From the NCBI GenBank assembly GCA_022453515.1, contig JAJNNY010000025.1, positions 186,001 through 250,000 of the forward strand: DNA of 64,000 nucleotides, read 5' to 3'. The notes below the pieces were generated by a model. The model saw only the letters and a list, made by a program, of their open reading frames with translations. It was not told the DNA's origin and made no database searches. Below are positions 23,360 to 34,900 of this stretch, in pieces (within the stretch, counting starts at the first letter, position 1; every line of letters starts with the position of its first letter). Source of the DNA: Astrocystis sublimbata. Taxonomy: Eukaryota > Ascomycota > Sordariomycetes > Xylariales > Xylariaceae. Made by a program: the position numbers and the translations under genes.

Positions 23360-26300
23360 AAGGCGACAAAGGGGTGCTGAGACCCATAGGCATTGTACGA
23401 GTTTGTAGGTAGGTGGCCATTGAGACTATGTAGATGCCGGCGTCTGCGCTAGCCTCTACATTTAATGTATAAACAATGCTTTGGTCAATGACGGTCGACA
23501 ATCGTGATCATCTAGTACGAAGCTGCAACCGATGTGCGAAACCGCCATGGACCAAGTGAGTCTGAGAGTATACAACGTACGATCGATGGGCAACACCTTC
23601 CCGCACCGTACTCCGCAGGCAGGTTTAATTCAGGTGCATGTTGCGAATGCTACCTGCACACACACACACACACATACAACGGTGCCGAGTAGCGTGTTAT
23701 AAACGCACAACTGATTCAGTTGTACTTGACTCGCCATCTCTGTACAACAATGGGTGTTATTTTTAGCCAGTACTTTTCTCATCCCCTACCGGCACAGTAG
23801 AAGGTGCCGGTACGAAACAGCCATGGCGTGGCCACCGACACGCTTAATGCTTTCGTAAATTTATCATAAATGCCATAATCCCTGCTTTGCCACTTCAAAT
23901 CAAGACTGAGTGTCGGGTTCTACACAGAGCTTGAAGTCTACTAGGTACATACAGTTTATTTTCTTCCTGTAGCTGTAGCATCTTGTATGATTTTGCCCTT
24001 AACGAGGAAGTTATGCGGGCAAGTAGGGCTGGACTTGCGGTGGCTGGAGAACAAAATGAGTTGTCACATCAGCTGACGTTCGCACCTCCCGTTTACCTAC
24101 CTATTTATATATGCCCACATGTGCTGCATTTTAGGTGCCATGCATATGCTTGGGTTGCATCGCCAGAGGTAGTAGGGCCGTTGAGGCACTTATCTGCTCC
24201 GTTATGTTTCTCTCTCTCGTGTTTCCATATTTTTTCTCGTCTCGAGAACGTCACTCGTTGGTTGCCTCACGGTGCTCTCCGGCATTCCAAGGCAGACTGT
24301 GTAAGTTAGATATCATGGCATATATCGATGTATTTTCTCTACACATATCTCCTTTTTGATACGCTCACGTGGACAAATGGCTGTTGCAGTCAAGCTGATA
24401 TCTCAACACCCGCTCTGCGATAGGAGAGTATTAGTGGATCGGTTTCAGTGAGGCATTCATTGTCAGCTGGGGGCTTTCTCAATATAAGTGACCTGAGGTA
24501 TATTCATTGAGCTGCCCAGGGACACAGCTTGGACCAATGCAGTCCATATCGAAGGACTCCGATGCGCCAGATGATCTATAACAAGCTGTGTATTTTTCTC
24601 TGCGATCAGGGCGTAAAGGTTTTGTGATCGTGATCCTTGAAGAATCGGTCGAATGATATTGTTAGCTGGTAAATTAATATAGACGCGCTAGACAACGATC
24701 AGTCATCCACGCTGGTGGCTATCTTGTACACCTTTGTGTATGTCTTTCTTCTCTCAACCTGCCATGCCTGCTCTACATGACTGCTTATGTATGGGTAGCC
24801 AGCCCATCACCCGCCAAGCTGGAGGGAAAGACAAAGTCTTGACTAGTATACGATTCCGACTGCCTCTCGCAGCTTACCTACGACACAACTTTGTCCTTCA
24901 ATAATTGCCTGCACAGAAACGATATATGAGCTTCTGCAGCGGGAAGGTTTCACTGCTGAAGCCGGCCTGCTGCGCCACCTGTAGGCGAACGTCGTCGTGC
25001 CTCCATTCGGTGAGTCCTTTGGGAGGTTTGCCCTTTGAAGGAACCGCTGAGGTAGATAAGTAATTAGTCCGTGCGCGGTATGTATTTTGGCACATCGTTG
25101 GGTTATCATGTGTGCATTAGGCTCGTCAGGTACGAGGAATCGTTTACGATTGTGATAGATCAATCAGACAGTAGAACCCCTTTAGAATCATCCTTTACAA
25201 GGATAGCCTCCCCAACAGGTTAAGCTCATGATAGCCTCTAGCACTACTACTTAGTACGGGCCCGCTGCCAATAATAGCTTCCTTTAGGATTTCTACGTGG
25301 ACATACGAGTCATTCTCTTTGTTACTTGGAGGAGGCTATTAGGTAATAACTGACAGACGTCACACAGGAAAGAGCAATAAGTTCAAAAGAAAGTGCGTCC
25401 TTAAAACCCCGGATCGAAATTAGAGTTACAAGTCAAGTCAATCATCGTGGTTCACTATCTCAACCCCACGAATCCGCCAGCTTGGATGTTGTGGGGTGGT
25501 GGGGGATGGACAGGGAAGTACTGTAGAAAGACAGGGAAAGCTGGCAAGCCTAGCAACTGTCCGACTGTTCCTGGTCTTGAGCCGTCCCATGTCTCCCATG
25601 GAACCTTGGAACCTTGGATGTTGTTGCCCGTCTTTCTGCTCATATGCCGTGTCGTTAATTTGTGTTCTGGAAGGCCAGCATAGTGCTGTACTAGGTCTAC
25701 CTAGGTAGGCTATGGACCCTTGACTCGGGCATTTTAGGCTCGTCAGGTACTCACTCGTACGAGTAGATGTGACGGTGTTAAGCTGTTTCCAGTTTCCAGT
25801 TTCCACCATGCAAAAAGAAAAACATATGCCGTGGACAAAGCGAGCTGAGCCTAGCACCTCAGATGAATGATAGCTGTGCTATACTTCTCTTTAAGAGTAG
25901 CTTCGTATTATGACGCTCAGGGCTCAACGTCCTACCCAGTAAAACAAATACTGTACGCTGCCAGTAACATTGTGCCGTTGATGTCCTTGGGGCCTCTTTG
26001 ACGCGTTACCGAAACGAATTGGGCAAGATTGGCCGCCGTGGTACGATCCTCCGGATGCATCCCGCACCAATACCTCATTCGACAGAGTCGTTGGCTCAAC
26101 CTGGCCCAGGCAACCGGGGTGTGTCTGCTCTCTTATCTATTGCCCGAGCTGAGCCAATGATACCAGTCGGCGCCGTCGATTGACTACCCCCCTAAAGGAG
26201 CCAACGACATGGCTTCGCCGGCATCCAACACTTAACAAGTCCATTTCGAAGCCCCAGCTTTCTCCCAACTAATGACCTACATACTTCTAGGCAGAGCGGT

Positions 26301-26729
26301 ACGTCACTTCAGTACCGAGGTACCGCCAGGATGGACATCTTCCGGGTGGGCGAGTCACAATATGCATGTGGTTAGAACTTAGGAAGTTAGGAGGGCCAGA
26401 GCGGGCATGGGCAACGCTCTCTTCCCTTCGCCTTATTTTTCTGGTTCCCGATTCTGCATTGCAACTCTCCTGCTGACAGCGTTACACTGGCACGCTCGGC
26501 TACCACCAGGAGGCAACATCAGCCTGCTGTTTCACGACCTTCGTAGAACTCACCCTGGCCGCGCAAAGGGCGACGCACGCTCGGTATTACCTACCCTCCC
26601 TCAATATATTCCAGGAAATATAACTACGGGTATACCACTTCGCCGGCCTGCTCTTGTCCATTTCAGAGCACTTCTCAGGCTGTATATCGGAAGAGAAATG
26701 CTACGTCTGCTGCCCAGACGGAGGTGATT
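23360..26729. other. Gene-poor stretch, 3.4 kb
   Basis: I find no convincing gene. It contains a short (CA)n run at about 23655-23674, a perfect TACCTAGGTA at 25698-25707, and a 106-residue open frame at 26407-26727 just before the kinase-like gene that may be its leader or an unrecognised exon. The long minus-strand frame at 25438-25857 has no protein-like features. Confidence 0.55.
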
Positions 26730-28553
26730 ATGTGGTGGGACACATCACGCATCGAAAGCACCGTGACGCGGGACTTTGTCTGCTCACATCTGATCCCCGA
26801 GGAGATCGAGCGCATAGACGAGCAGCCAGGCTTTGGCGACGGCCTGACCGACGGGTCCTACTGGGAATGGATCGAGTTTAAGGCGAAGCGAATATTCCTC
26901 CTCTTGGTCGATCTGGGGATCCCGGATCAGATCTTTGGCGTCATCGACGACAGCTGGGACGACACCGACCTCCCCATCGCGCTGGACCAGGTGGACCGGC
27001 TGGCGCTGACGCCTGGCCGCGACGACAAGTTTGTCAAGAAGTTCTATGTGCGGCAGTTCCACTACCTCGTGCATTACATCGATAGGAATCAGCACGCCGT
27101 CTACGAAGATGACGAGCTGGTGCCCGTCGTGGTCGACAAGCGGCCCGGTCTGGCTTCGGGCAGCAGCGTTGACAGGGTTGGCCTCCCCAACCGACCAGGC
27201 GAGTTTTTCACCCGACGTCGATTCACAATAGGAACGGACCCGGGAATGATAACGATAGAGAATTTCCTCAACGAAATCAAGGGTGCCCAGAATCTACAAG
27301 GCGACCATCTGGCCTCGTACTACGCCTCCTACGTCCACCAGGGATGTGCTTACGTCTTATTTACACAGTCAAGTGACTTCAACCTCAAATCTCTCCTCTC
27401 CACAACACCCGGATCGTTGAAACTATGGAAGTCGATACCGAAGCACGATCGAAGGCGCTTGGTGATGAATTGGATTCATTGCCTGGCGGACACACTGTGT
27501 TACATCCACCGCAAGGGCCGGTCTCACGGCAACATCAAGCCGTCGACGACTCTCTTCTGCTCTACCAACCACATTTTCTACAGCCACATGTCCCGCCTAT
27601 ACGGCGAAGGATCCATGAGCGCCTCGGAGAAAACGGCCTTTGACAGGGAATCCTACGACTACGCGGCACCTGAACAATGGTACCGCCCATCCAGCAGCGC
27701 ACTCCGGCGGACCATGACGGGGCGGCGGTCGTCAATCTCCACGTCGTCAGAGAGCACCACATTCTCAATCAACCGCGGCGGGTCGGACACCAGCAGCACG
27801 GCCAGCTCGGTGCTGCACACGCCGAACCCGCTGCTCGACCCCCAGGCGGCGGACGTGTATTCGCTGGGGTGCGTGATCCTGGAGCTTCTCAGCCTGCAGA
27901 TGAAGCGGACGTCGAAGGCGTTCGCATCGCACCGGGCGGCGAAGCATAAGCTGGCGGGGCGCGGCGGCGCCGTGCTCGACTCGTCGTACCACCGCAACCC
28001 GGGCCAGGTCGAGACGTGGATGACGGCGCTCGCGAAAGACGCGTCCAAGAAGAAGGACGACGTCGTGTTCCGCGGCATCGCGCCCGTGCTGCACGTCGTC
28101 GCGCGCATGCTCTCGGCGGTGCCGCAGGAGCGCCCGACTGCGCAGGAGGTCGAGCAGGTGCTGTACAAGATCCTCACCGAGCGCTGCCAGATCTCGGAGC
28201 CGCATTGCGTGCACCAGTACGGGAGCGAGGCGGGCCTCCTCGGGCTCCGGAACTTGAGCATCGGCGAGCAGGAGGAGGAGGAAGAGGGCGGGAGCTTCAG
28301 CATCGCCACGAGGAAACATATGAGCGGCGGCAGCCTGTCGCCGAGGCCTGGCTCGGGCTTCAGCGGACATACTCGATCGGGGAGCAATAGCGCCAGCATA
28401 GATAGACACACGATGGCGTCGGCGGAGAGCAGTAGCAGCGGTGAGCGTCTCCTGCTTCAGGATGTGCGGGCATCACACGGGCGATCGAGGCCCGAATGGC
28501 CCGCGTCGCCTATGTACAGCAGCAGTCCCACGTTTATCATGGGCACGAACTAG
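26730..28553 (+). CDS. Protein-kinase-like protein, probably a pseudokinase
   Basis: Single exon of 607 residues from ATG at 26730; the frame opens slightly upstream with a GTG. The N-terminal 160 residues have no recognised domain. A kinase-like fold follows: an alpha-C-like helix (FLNEIKGAQNL near 190), a hinge (CAYVLFTQSSDFNLKSLL near 215), a catalytic-loop equivalent reading HGNIKP (266-271), APEQWY near 320, and a sub-domain IX helix AADVYSLGCVILELL near 375. There is no glycine-rich loop, no VAxK lysine, Asn replaces the HRD aspartate, and no DFG is visible. A Ser-rich insert with GRRSS lies between APE and the DVYSLG helix, and the tail is Ser/Gly-rich. It is best read as a scaffold or regulatory pseudokinase; its partner is unknown. 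Upstream exons cannot be excluded. Confidence 0.8.
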   Translation: MWWDTSRIESTVTRDFVCSHLIPEEIERIDEQPGFGDGLTDGSYWEWIEFKAKRIFLLLVDLGIPDQIFGVIDDSWDDTDLPIALDQVDRLALTPGRDDKFVKKFYVRQFHYLVHYIDRNQHAVYEDDELVPVVVDKRPGLASGSSVDRVGLPNRPGEFFTRRRFTIGTDPGMITIENFLNEIKGAQNLQGDHLASYYASYVHQGCAYVLFTQSSDFNLKSLLSTTPGSLKLWKSIPKHDRRRLVMNWIHCLADTLCYIHRKGRSHGNIKPSTTLFCSTNHIFYSHMSRLYGEGSMSASEKTAFDRESYDYAAPEQWYRPSSSALRRTMTGRRSSISTSSESTTFSINRGGSDTSSTASSVLHTPNPLLDPQAADVYSLGCVILELLSLQMKRTSKAFASHRAAKHKLAGRGGAVLDSSYHRNPGQVETWMTALAKDASKKKDDVVFRGIAPVLHVVARMLSAVPQERPTAQEVEQVLYKILTERCQISEPHCVHQYGSEAGLLGLRNLSIGEQEEEEEGGSFSIATRKHMSGGSLSPRPGSGFSGHTRSGSNSASIDRHTMASAESSSSGERLLLQDVRASHGRSRPEWPASPMYSSSPTFIMGTN

Positions 28554-29718
28554 GAGGAGATGAACGGGACAGGCGTACTCATGGATGAGGCGGGTTTGAG
28601 TCGCATCAGGCGTGCAATGACACCAGTTTATCAAGGTTCGGGAATGGGTACATGTGTAGCAACGGCGTGGCATTTCTGGAAGATATGTACGCGCGTATCG
28701 AGCGATGGTTACTCTCAGGTTCTTTCTGGGAAAGGAGATGTTTATCCAAGTCGGCGGCCGATGGTCTGCGAATCAAGCGATCAAGCGATCTAGATGGGTT
28801 ACAACGGGCTTTATGGCTTGATGACTTTACCGCCTCGGAATGTAGTATTTACCAAAGTATCATGTCAGAGAATGTATTATTTACCAAGTGCATATCATTT
28901 CGGGCCACCCCTACTAGATATGGATAGTAAAAGAAATAAGTGAGGTCATCACATAAAGTGATTGTTGCTTGCACATGTAAGTCAGCTCAAGTTACGAGTC
29001 CGATAATACAAGACGACTATGACTATGATTATGACTGCCTTATACTTTCAAGAAACACAAAAGCAGTGAGTGAGTTATGTACCATACCTATCGGCCAGTA
29101 TATACTGTAAATCGAGACTTCAAGAGGAATATGAAGATGAGAACTCCACCAAGTATTGCCACACAGATGCAACACATTCTAATAGGTATCTGTAATTGTC
29201 GATTCAGCTCCCAACGTCATCGGTAGGTACAGGTAAGGTAAGTAAGTACCTGGAGGCCTGGGGGCGTCGCCTGGCCCTCTGGAGGAGGTACCTGATGGAG
29301 GGGTGAAAGTACGTGACCCACGTCTCCAGTAACCCATCCAATGACGAATGCCTCCAGCCAAAGTGGCGGGTCCAGTACCTACCTAGGTAGGTACCCACCT
29401 CAGGTGGCAGCTCCGGCCCCTGCAGGCGCAACCAGCGTGCCTCTCGCCAGGCGGGCCAGGCACTGGCCCCAGTACAGTACCAGGTAAGAGGTAGGTAGGT
29501 AGGTCAGCTAGGTACTTACGTAGGCCACTGCTGGCTGGCTGGCTGCTTAAGCCTGCGAATCAACAACCGCAACATCATACATCATATATCACACATCACA
29601 CATCAACAACGACAACGACAGCAACTCCTCCCGACCCAGCGATTGACCGCCCTGTGGACTATCCGTGGACTCTTCACCTGAAAGGCAAAAGCCGAAACAG
29701 ACACACGACACAACCAAC
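28554..29718. other. Intergenic region upstream of RPN6
   Basis: It holds a perfect TACCTAGGTA at 29380-29389 inside a larger GGTACC/CCTAGG-rich patch (29225-29520) with repeated GGTAGGTAGGTAGGT. A CAACAACGACAACGACAG leader precedes the RPN6 start. No gene seen. Confidence 0.6.
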
Positions 29719-31150
29719 ATGTCCACGGATAAGCCCTCTGTGAAAGAGGCCCAGGACCTGGTCAAGAGCAACCCGCGCAAGGCTGAAGCCATCTACAAAG
29801 ACATCATCTCCAAGCCTCCGTCCGTCACATCAGAAGCCGCCATCAAGGAGTACGAGACTGCCCTCATCAGTCTGGGGGAGCTGTACCGCGACGAGAAGTA
29901 AGCACACCGCGCAGACAGACCACGGGAACGAGCTCACGAGAGAGGAGAGGAGAGGAGCAGCTGTCGCTGACGCAGTCGTCCTTCCCAGGAAGCCCAACGA
30001 GCTGGTCGAGCTCGTCACCACGAGTAGGAATGTCCTCTCCAACTTCGCAAAAGCCAAGACGGCCAAGCTAGGTACATGCGCGCCTCCGTCCACGTCTTCT
30101 CTCTACACACTCAGCTGACACCGCCGCCGCATCACCCTCGCAGTCCGCCAACTCCTCGATCTCTTCGACGCCATACCCAACACCACCGACACCCAGATCG
30201 CCGTCACCAAGTCGTGTATAGAATGGGCCACCTCGGAGCGACGGAGCTTCCTCCGCCAGAACCTCGAGACCCGTCTCGTCGCCCTCTACATGGCCAAGCA
30301 GTCCTACTACGACGCCCTGACCCTCATCAACGGCCTGCTGCGCGAGCTGAAGCGCCTCGATGACAAGCTGGTGCTGGTCGAGGTCCAGCTGCTGGAATCT
30401 AGGGTCTACCATGCCCTCGGCAACATCTCCAAAGCCCGCGCCGCCCTGACCAGTGCCCGCACGAGCGCCGCCTCCGTTTACACCCCGCCCCTGCTGCAGG
30501 CCAACCTCGACATGCAGTCGGGCATGCTGCACACCATGGACCAGGACTTCAACACGGCCTACTCGTACTTCATCGAGGCCCTCGACGGCTACCACTCCCA
30601 GGAGGCCACGCCGCGCGCCACCGCCGCCCTGCAGTACATGCTGCTGTGCAAGATCATGCTCAACCTCGTCGACGACGTCAACTCGCTGATGGCCTCGAAG
30701 CAGGCCCAGAAGTACGCCGGCCAGACCCTCGAGGCCATGAAGGCCATCGCGCGCGCCCACTCCAACCGCTCGCTCGAGGAGTACGAACGCGCCCTCGCCG
30801 CCTACCGCTACGAGCTCGGCAGCGACGCCTTCATCCGCAACCACCTGCGCCGCCTGTACGACGCCATGTTGGAGCAGAACCTCATCAAGGTCATCGAGCC
30901 CTTCAGCCGCGTCGAGATCGACCACATCGCCCGCATGGTCGGCCTCGACAAGCAGCAGGTCGAGCGCAAGCTATCCCAGATGATCCTCGACAAGGTCATC
31001 ATCGGCGTGCTCGACCAGGGCGCCGGCTGCCTCATCATCTTCGACGAGACCCGGCGCGACGAGTCTTACGACGCCGCCCTGCAGACCCTCGAGAAGCTGA
31101 GCAACGTCGTTGATGTGTTGTATACGAACCAGGCCTCCATGTTGGAGTAG
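29719..31150 (+). CDS. RPN6: 26S proteasome lid subunit Rpn6 (PSMD11)
   Basis: Three exons (29719-29897, 29989-30071, 30144-31150) encode 422 residues, close to the usual length. Rpn6 is a PCI-domain subunit that clamps the proteasome lid to the core particle. The start (CCAACATGTCC) is followed by a helical N-terminal solenoid: EAQDLVKSNPRKAEAIYKDI, then LLDLFDAIP and CIEWATSERRSFLRQNLE. The C-terminal half carries the PCI domain, ending with the winged-helix strand YDAMLEQNLIKVIEPFSRVE, then IARMVGLDKQQVERKLSQMI and a final helix TLEKLSNVVDVLY. All introns are 70-95 bp with good borders, and the joins AAG and GTC restore conserved residues. The large open frame on the opposite strand (30068-30925) is a GC-rich codon shadow. 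Confidence 0.96.
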
Positions 31151-31952
31151 GAAAAGGCAAAACATTGGGCTTGCGCATGATCACCTGGTTGAATGTCTAC
31201 CAATGATTGATTGGTTGGGTATTAGCTGAGATGAGGCAAGACCTGACTTTTCTATGAGACGGCGCCGGACGAGTATTATCCTTTCTCTTCTGCCATAGAG
31301 TAGAGGGAAAAATTGGGACCAATCACGTTTGTTGTGCCCAACGGTACCGGATCAAGGCGCTTGTGTCAACGGCATCGCATGCTAGGTGCCATTGCATGTA
31401 GTAATACTAGATAGACCGCAGAGTACGCTGACGTCAATGCTACATATCAGGTGCTGCTTAGGGTTTTACCCGCTTCAATACACATGGCAAACTTTCTAAT
31501 CTCCTGTTTTTCCCAAGCATGTGGTTGATGCATACAATTGCCTCTGTTCTGTCGTGAATGCAAAAGGTGAATAGGGGTATATTTGAGTAGAACCAGTTTC
31601 GATACTACTACATACAGTATCAGTCTCTAACGCCATCGTGATAATCGAAAACAACAGACCGGTAACACCTTTGCTTCCCAGCAAGCATGCATGCATGGAT
31701 TGTAATGACCCCTCTTGCAACAGAATCCAGGAGGAAACGAACGACCTCTATCGTTCAAACAAACCCAACAGCCAACAAAACCAAATCGTAAGAGTGAGTA
31801 GGTGATCTATCAACTACCTAGTCAGGTATTGGATTCCAAACACCCACCACGTACCACAACCCTCCACGTATATTTTAGTAACCAGGTTCCAACCAGTAGG
31901 TATCCAACAAAAGCGTTGGCACACGCGAGAAATTCACATCACATCATATCAA
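31151..31952. other. Convergent 3' intergenic region
   Basis: It lies between the stop codons of RPN6 (plus) and the AT-hook gene (minus). A (CAG)n-like run at about 31962-31980 already belongs to the coding sequence (poly-Ala at the C-terminus). No gene seen. Confidence 0.6.
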
Positions 31953-34900
31953 TCATATCCTAGCAGCAGCAGCAGCAGCAACAGCCCTCCGCCTCTCCTC
32001 CCCCACAACAAGCGCAAAGACCCTCTTCGCCAGCCCCTTCTCGTCCCAGCCTTCAACCTCCGAGGAGAAAGCCTCGACGACGTCGAGATGCCACTCTTCG
32101 AGAATCATGCGCGCGTCCTGGGCCGCGACGGTGACTTCCTTGCCTAGCAGCGGCGTCGAGCGGCGGCGCGAGCGGGGCAGCGATAGGGCGCGGGGGAAGC
32201 TTTGCTGGAACCGCTTGGGGTCGGACCGCCGCAGATACAGGATCTCGTCGAGACGCGCCCAGTGTTGGGTGGTCCATGTCGTTTGGGATAGTGGGGGTGC
32301 CTTGGTTTGGGGAGGCGGTTCAGAGGCGGAGGCAGAATTGCGCATGGTTGTGTGGTTTGTGTGGTCCAGATTATTATGGCTCGCGTTGCCGTTTTTCCGA
32401 ATCGTGCTGGTATTAAAATCACCATGACGTTGGTTCTCCTTGCCCTCGAGCGTGTGTCGGAGATCAGACGCCTGCATCATTGCGTTATATGTATTTGGGT
32501 TCGCAGTGAAATTGGAAAGAGTACTCCGCGCCTCAGCCTCAGCCTGCGCCTGTGCCTGGGGTGACAGAACACTATTCGAGAAAGCCACCAGACGCCCGGG
32601 CGTAGTCGGTTTTAGCGGCGAGCGGAAGCAGGACTTGGTAGGCGAGAGGTTCCGGTCCCATTGTGAAGGCTTCTCGCGAGGAGGTACCCGTTCATAGTCG
32701 GAGCCCTCTGTTACGGCGGAAGATTCTTCTACTTCCTCATCCTGCTCTTCACTGAGATCTTGTGATTCATCATGTTGGATGTCACCTGCAACCGACGAGC
32801 CTCCCTGGCTAGGCGCAAAGAGCGAGCCCCTTGATCCTCCTGGCTGTGGGGTGAAATTTTGTTTCTGTTGAATGGGCGGGAATACTCGACGCTCGGGTGT
32901 AGATGGCGCGGCTGATTCCGGAGCGGAGCGAGTGGGAGAGGGCGAAGGTGAAGAGGATGGTTCGTAGGTACCCGCTATAGTATCATTGGGCCGTAAAGCT
33001 GGCTCGGGAGATAGTTCGATGGTGCGATCAGAACTCGGTTCGCTCGGCTGCGAGTTCTTCCGTGGTAGCGATGGAAATAGACCGTTTGACCAAAGCGCCT
33101 TCGGGGGCTGTGTCGTTCCCTTAGCTTCCAACGGTTGTTGGGGACTGCGTGAATCATGGGTAGGTTTAGGCTGGTTAGATCCAGACGATTTGTTCCTGGG
33201 CAATGTTGCGGGCGACGAGAAGAACGACATAATGTCCAGTTTACCAAAAAAACCCGGCTTTGGAGCGGCAGGTTGCTGTTGAGCCCTAGGGGTCTGCTCT
33301 TTGAAATTCTGCTTCATCTGTTGGGCCACCAATGAATATTCAGAAAGGTCGGCGGCGGCGGATGTTTGAGCTGTATGCATATCCGTTTTTTCTTGTCCCC
33401 CTTGCACCTCATTCTGATCATCGTGCCCATGCATCTCGTCTTCGTGCATTTGCACTGGATCCTCATCGGCTTGCTCCAGCTCATCGTCTTCTTCCATTTG
33501 ATCAGACTCGTCAGAATGAGCAGGTTCCGCTACAAACTCTTCAATTTCATCGCCATGGCTAGGGCTCGAAGAGGCAGTCTTTTCCTTGCCGTTTAACTCC
33601 TCTTGGGTTGGGCTTTCCGGCACAGGCTCGGGGTCTGGTGCCTGCTGATTGCTATCTGGAGGGGGCTGCGGCGCCGCTGGTCGTTCTCCGGCACTGGTAG
33701 AAGGATCATCTTCGTTTTCACTTTGTGAGCTCTCCTCAATTTCTATTTGAGTTGAGCTCGCAATGTCATCTTTGTAAATGAGCCTTCTAACGTTTCTTTT
33801 CCATGGGCTTGGAACTTTGCTTCGCTTGCGTGGTGGTGCATCTGATTCCGGCGGTTTTGATGTATTCTGTGGTGGTTCGGATTTTTCCGGTGACGCGCGG
33901 GATGCTTCAAAATCCCAGACATCGAGATCGCCTTCTTCTCCTTCCTCTTCATCTTCATGGTCGTGATCATGATTATGTTCATGCTCTTCATCAGATTGAT
34001 CACCACCGTCCTGACCCGTATTTTGGGCAGGTTCATCGTGGTGGCTTTGATCCTGTTTGAGATCTGAGTTCATACTTCCAGCAACTGCACCAGGCGCTTG
34101 TTTCACATCCATGCTGGGTGTTGGCGCGGCTTGATTTTGACTATTTGTTGTCTGGGATGATGGCTGATGGATATTCCTGGGATAAGAATCACTGCCATGG
34201 TTTTGCCAAGTTGTCCTTTCAATGGCATTTAGCGTACCAGCTCTTGCAGAGCCGGTCTGAGAGGAACTTTGAAGCGATGATGACGATCGAGGTGGTTTCT
34301 GCATTGAAGAATCCTGTAGTGACCCCGTCCTTGAATGAGCAGCCCTCCCCTGACGGAATGGGTTCCGGGCTTCACCGGAACTTAGTACAGCAGGCCCAAA
34401 GTTTCGATCTAGGCTGGTCCTGAAGGTGGGAGCTAATCGGGTTGGTGAACCAACGGAGAGTTGCGATTTATTTGGATTTCCCCTAACACGGACAGAAGGC
34501 GAAGATGACCTCACGACTGACGATTGCTGTGGATCGCTACTCAAAGAACCTTTGAAAGGACTCCCTAGGTTGCGTTCTTTACCTTCTGGAGACGAATTAT
34601 CTGACATGACATTTTGTAGACTGCGACCAGCTCTAACAATTGGCGAAAGGGAGGGCCGTGATGGTGGAAGACGAGCTTCCAATGACTGGATCTGGGTTGG
34701 TTGCCGTTGAGGCGAGGGGGGGTCTTCCTCTTGTACAGTATTGAGCTCATGCTGTAGATTAGAATAGCCAAAGTCTAAGGCACGAGGTCGCGTCATTATA
34801 GGTGGCGACGAAGGCTGATCGTGAGGCTCCAAAGCTGCATCTGCATCCATATCCGCATCTGCATCTGCGTCTGCGTCTATATCTGCGATTATTTCCTCGT

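Noticed and set aside
24843..25163. Frames around 24.9 kb with a segment reading IYELLQREGFTAEAGLL on the plus strand
   Set aside because: The segment looks protein-like but is only about 20 codons between stops; no splice partners could be found.
27659..28411. Minus-strand frames of 214 and 250 codons opposite the kinase-like gene
   Set aside because: Two overlapping antisense frames in different phases, both shadows of codon bias.
30068..30925. Minus-strand frame of 285 codons opposite RPN6
   Set aside because: It lies entirely across the RPN6 coding exons; GC-biased third positions leave the antisense frame open. The protein is Val/Gly/Glu-rich without motif.
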